64,000 nucleotides of DNA from Myxococcales bacterium (GTDB taxonomy: Bacteria > Myxococcota_A > Polyangia > Haliangiales > Haliangiaceae): positions 62,001-126,000 of the forward strand of contig JADJJK010000013.1 of the NCBI GenBank assembly GCA_016706545.1. The letters are read 5' to 3'. Position numbers and translations under genes: made by a program. The notes beneath the pieces were generated by a model. That model did not search any database and was not told where the DNA came from. It saw only the letters and a program-made list of their open reading frames with translations. Shown in pieces: positions 25,079 to 33,900 of this stretch (its first letter is position 1; the number at the start of each line of letters is the position of its first letter).

Positions 25079-28000
25079 TTACTTCTTCGGTGGCTCGGAC
25101 TCGACCTTCACCGACGCCTCGGCGCTCACGGTCGTGCTCGCCGTGGACTCGACCTTGCTCGTAGCCGCAGCCTCGGCGGCCCCGGACGGATCTTCCATCA
25201 CCGCCTCGGCGTCCCGCACCTTGCCGGCGGTGTCATCCATCTTGGCCTTGGCGGTGCCCACCTCGCTGCCCGAGATGGCGGCCTCGGCTCGCGCTCGTCC
25301 CATCCCGCTGACCTCGCTGGTCGCCGCGCCAGTGGGATCGGCGGCGACGGACTGGACCTGCGCGTGGGTGTCCTGCGCCTCGCCGACCTTGCCCTCTGCG
25401 GTCGAGCGAGCGTTCTGCACCTCGCCTGCCGTCGCTTCGGCGTCGGCGACGCCCGAGCCGGCCTTGGCATCCGCCACGACGGAGGCCTGCAGCCCGGCGC
25501 CCTGGTTGCCCATGGCCTTGACCTGCTCTGCCTGCCCCTGGACATCTGGCACCTGACCGTCGACCACGCCGGTGTCCCCGTGCATGACCGCAGCGCCCTC
25601 GGCGCCCATGGCGCCCTCCACCTGACCTTCGGCACGAACGCCGCCGGTTGGATCCTGCGCTTGTTGCTTGATCTGCTCCGTGCCCTGCATGACCTCAGGG
25701 CTACCGCCCGGGGCACCGGACACCGAGCCGGTCACCCCGGAGGTGCCCACTGACGCCCCAGCGGTGACAGAGCCGGCAGAGCCGCTCGCGCCTGCGCCCG
25801 CAGAGCCGCTTGCGCCTGCGCCTGCAGAGCCGCTCGCGCCTGCTCCGGCAGAGCCGCTCGCGCCTGCGCCGGCAGAGCCGCTCGCGCCTGCGCCGGCAGA
25901 GCCGCTCGCGCCTGCTCCGGCATCAGCAGAGCCACCAGCGCCGGCTCCCGCAGAGCCGCTCGCGCCTGATCCCGCAGAGCCGCTCGCGCCTGCTCCGGCA
26001 GAGCCGCTCGCGCCTGCTCCCGCAGAGCCGCTCGCGCCTGCTCCGGCAGAGCCGCTCGCGCCTGCTCCAGCAGACCCGCTCGCGCCTGCTCCAGCAGACC
26101 CGCTCGCGCCTGCTCCCGCGCCAGCCGATCCGCCTGCGCCTGCTCCAGCAGAGCCCACCAGCGCCTGCTCCCGCAGAGCCGCTCGCGCCTGCTCCCGCAG
26201 AGCCGCTCGCGCCTGCTCCCGCAGACCCGCTCGCGCCTGCTCCCGCAGACCCGCTCGCGCCTGCTCCTGCAGACCCGCTCGCGCCCGCGCCAGCAGATCC
26301 GCTCGCGCCTGCTCCCGCATCAGCCGAACCACCAGCGCCTGCTCCCGCAGACCCGCTCGCGCCCGCTCCCGCAGAGCCGCTCGCGCCGGCGCCGGCCAGA
26401 GAGCCCGCCGCGCCTGCGCCAGCAGACCGCTTGCGCCTGCTCCCGCAGGCCCGCTCGCGCCTGGCCGGCATCAGCAGAGCCACCAGCGCCTGCTCCAGCC
26501 GATCCACTCGCGCCTGCTCCCGCCGACCCGCTCGCGCTCCCGCAGAGCCGCTCGCACCTGCTCCTGCAGAGCCGCTCGCACCTGCTCCTGCAGACCCGCT
26601 CGCGCCTGCGCCAGCAGAACCGCTCGCGCCTGCTCCGGCAGAGCCGCTCGCGCCCGCTCCTGCGGAGCCGCCTCGCGCCCGCTCCGGCAGACCCGCTCGC
26701 GCCCGCTCCGGCAGAACCGCTCGCGCCTGCGCCAGCACAGCCGCTCGCGCCTGCGCCAGCCGAACCGCTCGCGCCCGCGCCAGCAGACCCGTTCGCGCCT
26801 GCTCCTGCGGAGCCGCTCGCGCCTGCTCCGGCAGACCCGCTCGCGCCCGCGCCGGCAGAACCGCTCGCGCCCGCGCCGGCAGACCCGCTCGCGCCCGCGC
26901 CGGCAGAACCGCTCGCGCCCGCTCCGGCAGATCCGCTCGCGCCCGCTCCGGCAGAACCGCTCGCGCCCGCGCCGGCAGAACCGCTCGCGCCCGCGCCGGC
27001 AGAGCCGCTCGCGCCCGCGCCGGCAGAGCCGCTCGCGCCTGCTCCGGCAGATCCGCTCGCGCCGGCTCCCGCAGATCCGCTCGCGCCGGCTCCCGCAGAG
27101 CCGCTCGCGCCGGCGCCCGCAGAGCCGCTCGCGCCGGCTCCCGCAGAGCCGCTCGCGCCGGCTCCCGCAGAGCCGCTCGCGCCGGCTCCCGCAGAGCCGC
27201 TCGCGCCTGCGCCGGCAGATCCGCTGCGCGCCTGCTGCAGAGCCGCTCGCGCCGCTCCGGCGATCCCTCGCGCCTGCTCCCGCAGAGCCGCTCGCGCCGG
27301 CTCCCGCAGATCCGCTCGCGCCTGCTCCGGCAGAGCCGCTCGCGCCTGCGCCGGCAGAGCCGCTCGCGCCCGCTCCTGCAGATCCGCTCGCACCGGCTCC
27401 TGCAGATCCGCTCGCGCCGGCTCCCGCAGAGCCGCTCGCGCCGGCTCCCGCAGAGCCGCTCGCGCCGGCTCCCGCAGAGCCGCTCGCACCGGCTCCCGCA
27501 GAGCCGCTCGCACCTGCTCCCGCAGAACCGCTCGCACCTGCTCCTGCAGACCCGCTCGCGCCGGCTCCCGCAGAGCCGCTCGCACCGGCTCCCGCAGAGC
27601 CGCTCGCACCTGCTCCTGCAGAGCCGCTCGCACCGGCTCCCGCAGAGCCGCTGCACCGGCTCCTGCAGAGCCGCTCGCACCGGCTCCCGCAGAGCCGCTC
27701 GCGCCGGCTCCACCGCCACCACCACCGCCGCCGCCACCGCCACCGCCGCCACCTGCGCCGCCGCCACCGCCACCGCCACCGCCTGCACCGCCGCCACCTG
27801 CGCCGCCCTGCTGGCCGGTGACCTGGTCCTTGGGCTGCGCTTTCGCACCAGCGCCACCGAGCGAGCCTGCCGGGCTGCCAGAGACGGTGGTCGCAGCTCC
27901 GCCGTTGATGTTCTGCGTAACGTTGGAGCCAATCGTCAACGTCCCCGAGGCCACCACGTTGAGCGTGCCCACGGCATGGCTCAGCACGGTCTGCCCTTTT

Positions 28001-28569
28001 CCGGAGATGTTGGAGGCCCCGACCTTGAGCGTCTTCGAGTGGACGATCAGGTTGTCCTTGGCGTCGATCAGCAGCTCACCGCCGCTATGGATCTTCACCA
28101 CCTTGTTGGCCGAGTCGAAGACGATCTTGTTCTTCTTCGTCTTGTCGACGATGACGATGCGCTCGGCGCCGTCCTTGTCGTCGAAGATCACCCGGTGCCC
28201 GGCCCTGGACTTGATGAGCTTGGTGTTGTTCTTGCCAGTCGTGTTGTTCTCGACGGGTTCCTGCTGCTTGTTCCACACCGCGCCGACCATGATCGGACGA
28301 TCGATGTCGCCGTGCTCGAACACCACCAGAATCTGATCATCGAGCTCAGGCAGAAAGTAGGCCCCGCGCTCGGCGCCGGCCATGGGCGTCGCGATTCGCG
28401 CCCAGAACGTCTTCTCGTCGTCCTTGAGCCAGGGGAACTTGACCTTGACGCGAAAGCCAGGATTGCCCTCGCCATCCTTGTTGTCGATGACGATCGCCAG
28501 ATGAACGCCACGCAGCTTGCCGGCGCCATGCGCCTCTGCCATGGGATTTGCGATTCGGATGAGGGACAC
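25079..28569 (-). CDS. gp5/VgrG-like spike with silk-like GSAGAGAS repeats and Ala-rich tail (frame disrupted)
   Basis: The N-terminal 200 or so residues are an OB-fold spike: GFRVKVKFPWL, then ELDDQILVVFEHGDIDRPIMVGAVWN, then beta-helix-like repeats (LKVGASNISGKG...). This part resembles the separate spike at 28614-29330. A poly-Gly stretch follows, then about 80 copies of an 8-residue GSAGAGAS unit (25.77-27.7 kb). The final 220 residues (25079-25770) are an Ala/Glu/Val-rich, probably helical tail. Single-base changes in the repeat (near 27650, 27215-27290, 26672, 26160) move the reading between frames, so as given the spike frame stops near 26320 before the tail. I treat 25079-28569 as one gene; phase variation is the alternative. 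Confidence 0.7.
25770..27705. repeat. 24-bp tandem repeat array, about 80 units, stop-free in all frames
   Basis: The plus-strand unit is close to GCAGAGCCGCTCGCGCCTGC followed by a variable TCCG-like end. On the minus strand it encodes GSAGAGAS in one frame and Ala/Arg/Glu/Pro-rich (AALREPARA) or Arg/Cys-rich (ERLCGSRR) peptides in the others. No frame on either strand has a stop within the unit, which explains long spurious plus-strand frames here. Units differ mostly at third positions. The region between about 27.2 and 27.3 kb is the most degenerate. Confidence 0.93.
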
Positions 28570-28613
28570 GGGCTTTCCGTTTCAGACCGTTCGTTGGTCG
28601 CGTGAGGGAACCC

Positions 28614-29330
28614 TTAGCAAACGTTGGCAGGCTTCCCGACGTAGTTGGAGTCGCTGCCAGAGTTCATCTTCAGCGAGTTGCCATCCAGCTTGAGCTCCGA
28701 GTCGGCCTTGACATCCACCGTCTCGGTCGCGTTCATCTTCACGTTCTGGCCGGCCTTGAAGGTGATCTTGCCGGTGGCGACCACCTCCATCTTGCCCTCC
28801 ATGGTGGAGAGCGAGATGCCTTTCTCACCAGCCATGCCGGGCTTGAACACCGCGCTCTTGTTCTGCCCCGTGCCGTCCTCGGCAAAGTCGCCGAGACCGA
28901 GCACGTTCTTGGCGGTCATGTCGGCGATCACGACCTTGGGCTTCTTGCTGTCATCGAGGATGAGGCGATGGCCGGTGCGGCTGCGGTAGCCGCGAAAGTT
29001 GTTCTTGCCGTCCTCGTTGAGCTCCGGCGGCGCGTCGGTCTTGCTCCACACGCCGCCCACCAGGACCGGCTGCCGGATATCGCCGGCCATGAACATCACC
29101 AGCACCGCGTCTTCGATGTCGGGCAGCGTGTACCAACCGAACTTCTTGCCCTCCATCGGGGTAGAGAGCTGGGCCCAGTGCGTCTGGTCCACGTCGCCCT
29201 TGTCGAGCCAGGGCAAGCGAACCTTGATGCGGTTGAGGTTCTCCGGGTCCTTGTTCTGCGTGACGATGCCGTAGTAGACCCCGGGCAGGGTCATATCTCC
29301 GATATCACGCCGCGGCCCGCCCGGCCTCAT
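28614..29330 (-). CDS. gp5-like spike protein (OB fold plus beta-helix)
   Basis: A 238-residue protein. It starts at 29330 by ATGA overlap with the hub gene; an internal ATG (MTLPGVYYG) at about residue 12 is also possible. The OB fold is RIKVRLPWLDKGDVDQTHWAQLSTP, then LPDIEDAVLVMFMAGDIRQPVLVGGVW, typical of VgrG/gp5 proteins. The C-terminal 70 residues show short alternating strands (KITFKAGQNVKMNATETVDVKADSELKL) like a trimeric needle. With the gp27-like gene next door, this is a VgrG split into two polypeptides. No enzymatic domain is attached. Confidence 0.9.
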   Translation of the reverse strand: MRPGGPRRDIGDMTLPGVYYGIVTQNKDPENLNRIKVRLPWLDKGDVDQTHWAQLSTPMEGKKFGWYTLPDIEDAVLVMFMAGDIRQPVLVGGVWSKTDAPPELNEDGKNNFRGYRSRTGHRLILDDSKKPKVVIADMTAKNVLGLGDFAEDGTGQNKSAVFKPGMAGEKGISLSTMEGKMEVVATGKITFKAGQNVKMNATETVDVKADSELKLDGNSLKMNSGSDSNYVGKPANVC

Positions 29331-30376
29331 GAGTCCTGTCCGTCGCGAGCCAGCCGCAGGTCAGTCACGAAGCCGTCCTTGGCCTCCTGACTGTACCGGT
29401 GGGTGAGGCCGGTGATGAAGTACTTGCCGTTGAAGCGATCTTGACCGTTGGGGTTGATCACGAACTTGGCGATGGTCGCCAGATCGAAGTCCGCGGTGCC
29501 GATCGTCTCGGCGGTGCCGGTCATGTAGGAGAGCGAGTGCTGGGTGAGGCGAGCCTTGGCCAGCGCCTTGGCCTCTTCGGGCGTCCACACCGGCGTGTCG
29601 ACCTCGAACGTCTCCACCTTGCCGTAGTCACCGGCCGCGGCGGCGGCGCCCTGGCTGCCAAGCGAGCTGCCACCGGCTTCTGCCTCGCCGGTGATGAGCT
29701 CCTTCTTCTCCGGGTTCCAGCCTTTGACGACCACCTTCTTCACGACGCCAGCCGAGCCCAGCCGCGGGTTGAACACCCGAAGCTGGTTGTCCTGCCCCTG
29801 CTGCTTGACCTCGAGCGTCGCGACCTCGGAGCCGTCGAGCTTGGGGACCTTGCAATACAGCTTGGTGTCCACGCACCAGAGGAAACAGCCCACGCGAGAA
29901 GCGCGGGTGCGACAGAACTCGAGGTCCGTCTGGTTGTGCTGATACACCAGCTTGTGGCTTATCTCCGGGCCCTCCCACTCGACGGTGAGGCCGTGCTTGG
30001 TCGCCACCTCGGAGATGATCTGCTTGTCCGTCTTGTCGCTGAAGGTCATCGACTTGCGACCACGCAGCATGCGGTGCATCTTGTTGTAGCCGCGCACCGC
30101 GATCGTCGTCGGCGCCATGCCCTTGTACATCGGCTCGAGCCCGACGATCTCGCCCTTGAACAAGACCTTCCCTGAGTCCTTGTGCTTGACCTCGAGCGAC
30201 TTGCTGATCTCTGCGGATTTCGTGTAGCTGTGGTCCTGGTTTCCAAGCACCACCAAGCACTCGTCCGGCTGGTTCAGATCGCGGCTGATGACCAGCGAAC
30301 GGAGGTGCTCAGAGGGACACTCGGTCCCGGCGACCACCGCGGTGATTTCGACTGCGCCTGCTTTGGAAATAGCCAC
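29327..30376 (-). CDS. gp27-like hub (phage late-control D family)
   Basis: A 349-residue protein matching the hub half of VgrG/Pvc8: LRSLVISRDLNQPDECLVVL at the start, VLFKGEIVGLEP, IAVRGYNKMHRMLRGRKSMTFSDKTD, and YQHNQTDLEFCRTRASRVGCFLW in the middle. The C-terminus holds FNGKYFITGLTHRYSQE. It forms the trimeric hub between tube and spike. The downstream spike start overlaps its stop (ATGA). The repeated Ala/Gly stretch near residue 240 is a linker. Confident family assignment. Confidence 0.9.
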   Translation of the reverse strand: MAISKAGAVEITAVVAGTECPSEHLRSLVISRDLNQPDECLVVLGNQDHSYTKSAEISKSLEVKHKDSGKVLFKGEIVGLEPMYKGMAPTTIAVRGYNKMHRMLRGRKSMTFSDKTDKQIISEVATKHGLTVEWEGPEISHKLVYQHNQTDLEFCRTRASRVGCFLWCVDTKLYCKVPKLDGSEVATLEVKQQGQDNQLRVFNPRLGSAGVVKKVVVKGWNPEKKELITGEAEAGGSSLGSQGAAAAAGDYGKVETFEVDTPVWTPEEAKALAKARLTQHSLSYMTGTAETIGTADFDLATIAKFVINPNGQDRFNGKYFITGLTHRYSQEAKDGFVTDLRLARDGQDS

Positions 30377-30438
30377 AAGTCACGTCCTGGGAGAAAGAGC
30401 CGAGCTGCCGTGAAGAATCCCGCACCACACCGGCGTTG

Positions 30439-30996
30439 CTAAGCAGCGGGGGGGGTACCGCCGGTACCGCCGGTACCGCCGGTTCCGCCGGTACCGCCCG
30501 TGCCACCGGCCGCCCCTTCCTTCTTCATCATCACCGAATCGGCTTCCTTGAGCTTGAGGTTCACCGTGGCGCGAATGGGGACGCCCTTGGAGCTGAACAT
30601 CGTGAACTTGGTCGACAGCGACTCGATCACGCACTTGAACGGGCGGTTGGGGTAGGCCGCACCAAAGACCAGCACGCAGTGATGAGGGCGCTTCTCCTCG
30701 TCCTTCTGCGAACCGGGCACGCGGATCGTCGCGAGCTGCTCCAGGAGCTCGATGTTGCCGAGCACCGAACCGCCTGGTGTCTCCGAATCATCGAAGAACA
30801 GCTCCAGGCTGGCGCTGCGACCATCGGCGCCCGAGAACTCGAGCTGCAAGCCTTGCTCGTTGCTCTTGTTGGTGTGCTTGGTCCACGGGACCGAGCGGTC
30901 CACCTGCAGCTCTTTGGGGTTGTACTGCGCGATAACGGTGATCCCCGGCTTGTCGAGGCTCCCGATGGACACGGTAAATGGCTTGCTCGAGATCAT
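30439..30996 (-). CDS. CIS tube-initiator protein (Pvc7/Afp7 type) lacking LysM, with Gly-Gly-Thr tail
   Basis: A 185-residue protein. Residues about 1-150 match the CIS tube protein domain: ITVIAQYNPKELQVDRSVPW, LQLEFSGADGRSASLELFFDD and the C-terminal VPIRATVNLKLKE. Family members normally end with a LysM domain; here it is replaced by about six GGT triplets (30447-30505) and PPAA. It would link tube and hub during assembly. Its ATG overlaps the stop of the giant Ala-rich gene (ATGA). Missing LysM could reflect lineage loss rather than damage because the frame is clean. Confidence 0.86.
   Translation of the reverse strand: MISSKPFTVSIGSLDKPGITVIAQYNPKELQVDRSVPWTKHTNKSNEQGLQLEFSGADGRSASLELFFDDSETPGGSVLGNIELLEQLATIRVPGSQKDEEKRPHHCVLVFGAAYPNRPFKCVIESLSTKFTMFSSKGVPIRATVNLKLKEADSVMMKKEGAAGGTGGTGGTGGTGGTGGTPPAA
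30447..30505 (-). repeat. 9-bp repeats encoding Gly-Gly-Thr
   Basis: On the plus strand, ACCGCCGGT-like units repeat about six times with a few substitutions, forming the Gly-Gly-Thr tail of the CIS tube protein. Short perfect units make it prone to slippage. Confidence 0.75.
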
Positions 30997-33900
30997 AGAT
31001 ACGGCTCCCCGTTTCGCTGACGTGCAGATTCAATGATGTGCAGGAAGGCGGTGTAGACCTCACGCGCCACTTTTTCGACATCGATCTTCTGGCCCTTGTC
31101 GCCCTTGCCGTCCGACGAGGCTTGCTTGGGCGGCGCGGCGGCAGGTGTGTCGCGGCCAGCGGCCGCGATCTGGGTCTGCGGTGGAGCCGCGATGAGGGTC
31201 AGCTCGGCCAGGGACATCCCCTCGACGTCGCGCTGATCTTCGAACATCTTGCGAGCCGCTGCTTCGAACCAGCTCGGGATCTCGACCTCGCCACCACCAA
31301 AGCGGCCGGAGCGCCACGAGCCGCGACCGCTCTCTGGCGGCGCCGACGCGGCCGGCGCTCCCGCGGCCTGGGGCCGCGGCGCCTCGGTCGGCGATGCGGT
31401 CACGAACGAGCCCAGCGCCTCTCCTGCGCGCGCGGACAGCGAGCCGAGACCTGGCCGCATCTCGGCGCCTGGGCGCCCGACCACGGGTGCTACAAACGCG
31501 CTGGGCGCCACCGAGGTCAGCTCCGGGCGTCCCCCAGCGCGCTCGCTGCGCATCGCAGGTCCCGTCGTGGCGGCACCGGCGCCGCCGGTGGCCGCGCTCG
31601 CCTCGCCGTTGAGCACCACAGGGAAGATCTGCCACGCCAGCGCGGCGCGCTCGCGGGATGAGAGCGTCGGCGACTCCTCGTCGCGGTTGGCCAGCGCCAG
31701 CGCCCGCGCGGCCCTGGCCGCCGGTGACATGGTGCGGCCCGACGAGGTCTCCGCCAGCGCCACATACAGCGCCTCAAAGCGGGCGCGACGCGCAGCGCCC
31801 ACCGAGGCCGCCGCGCTCGAGAACACCGCCGCCTCACCGGCTTCCTCGGCCGCCGCGGTGGCGCCGCCAGCGGCCATCGAGGCGCCGCCTGGCATGACCA
31901 CCGGCTGATCGAGGGTTGCCCGACCGCGAGGGCTGTCGCCTGCGGCCCCGGCCGCGGCGGGCTCCTGCATCGGGCTCGCGTAGCTGCCGAGCTCAGCGAC
32001 CATCTTGGCCGCCAGGATCTCCAGCGCGGCGATGGGCATCGCGTACTCGCCGTCCGGTAGCGCCGCCGACAGCCCCATGGCCGCGACGCTCGCCGAGGGC
32101 AACAAGAAGGCACCGCGCGGAGTGCGGCGCGCCACGCCAAAGGAGCCGTCGCCGCCCGCAGCCGGCGACGTGGCGGCCGACGGCGCCGCGTAGCCCATCG
32201 CCTGGGCTGCGGCTTGCCCCGCGGGCTGGGCCGACGCTGCCGTGCCGAGGAGCTCGGGCGCTCCGCCTCGTGCCTCCCGTGAGGCCTGGCTCGCCAGGCT
32301 GGCGAGCGCCACGAAGCGAAGATCGACGGCGCCAGCCATCGCTGACAACCCCGTCTGTCCACCCATCGTCAACCGCAGCGCTTGCGCCGCCTCGGCGGCG
32401 CCAAAGCCGTACACACGCGCCGCCAGCACCAGCTCTGGCGGCACGAAGTCGAACGAGAGATCCGCGGCCTGCGTCGACTGCGTCGCGCCAAAGCCCAGCG
32501 CGCGCTGCGCGGTCATGCCCGGCAGATGAGCGCCCCGCTCCATCGAACCAGAGAGGCTCTGCGACACCAGCGAGGACGCCAGATCGTCGGAGGACCAGCC
32601 GCCGCTTGGGCCGGCGGCCCAGGCAGGCGCCACGACGTTGCCGCGCCACGCGCTCGTCACCACGTCGTCATCAGTGGTCGCCGAACCCGGCTCTTGCGCC
32701 GCGGCGCTCGTGCCGCGCGCCTGCACAGCGCCGCTGGCGCCCGGCAGCGCAGCGCCGGCCAGCGCCGGCCACGACGTGGCGAAAGACAGCGGCGCGGTCA
32801 TCCCGCCCACACCCGAGGCGGCGGCGTTGCCGAGCAGCGCCGGCAAGACCACCATGGGCAACTCGAAGCTCCGCGTCCACGACGCTGGCGCAGCCCCCGC
32901 TACGTCCAGCTCCGGCGCGAAGGCCGCCGAGCCAGCGAAAGCGCCGAGGTCGGTGCCAGCCGCTGCGCTGCCCTCACCGGCCATCGCGAGGCCAGACATG
33001 CCGCCAGCGCCGACCACCGAGAGGATCTCCCCGAGCGTCTGATACGCCACCGGCATCGCGTCGCCGGCGTCCTGATTGGCCCAGCTCACGCTGGTGCCGT
33101 AGCTCGCAGCAAGGCGCTGCTGGCGAGGCGAGGCCGGCGCGAGCAGCGTCGACCGGACGGTGACGATGCCATCGTCCACGCCAGAGACAAACGGCGAAGG
33201 TGCGATGGGCTCGGCAGCGCCAGGCGCCAAGGCGCCAACATCAGCAGCGCGGGGAATCCCGCCAGCCGCCGGGCGAGCCGACGTGAACAGCTCCCGCCCA
33301 GCGCTCGGCGCCCCGCCATCTCCGACCTGCGGCGACTGGCGCGGCGAGGAGGCGAGCGCCGCCGGCCGCACGAGCTCAGGGGCCCACTGCGCAGACCACT
33401 GCTGCCAGGCGGACATGGGCGCCACGACATCGCCGGCCACGCCGGCGTCGCTCGATCCGACCTGGGCCGCGGCCCCGCCAAACGAGCGCTGCGTGACGAT
33501 CGGCGCGGTGACCGCGCCAGAGAGGAAGGCCGCTGCCAGCTCGGCACCAGCGAGCGCGCGAGTATCAAACACCGCGGCGCGCGGCAAGGGCAGGACGTGA
33601 GCCAGAGCCGGCGCCATCGGCGACGCGGCGAGCGACGGCGACAACCCAGCGTCCACCGGGGCGCCGGGCGCGGTCAGCGCCACGACGTCCGCCGCGGAGG
33701 CGTGCGGAGCGCCGACGACCTTCGTCGCCGCAGCAGCCGCGGTCGCAGCAGCCGCGGTCGCGGCAGCCGCAGCAGCCGCTGGCGTCACCGCCGCGGCGGC
33801 GGGGGCGCGAGAGGGGCCGCGGGGGCCCGCGACGATCGCAGCCAGCATCTCATCGGGGACGATGTCGTCATCGGCAAAGCGCAGCGCCTCTGGCGCGGCC

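Noticed and set aside
25770..27705. CRISPR-like array from regular 24-bp repeats
   Set aside because: Units are contiguous without unique spacers and encode a repetitive peptide.
25668..28605. Long plus-strand frames over the spike gene rich in AEPLAPAP or RSRSR
   Set aside because: They arise because the 24-bp repeat has no stops in any frame; only the minus strand has a spike domain at one end and a plausible tail at the other.
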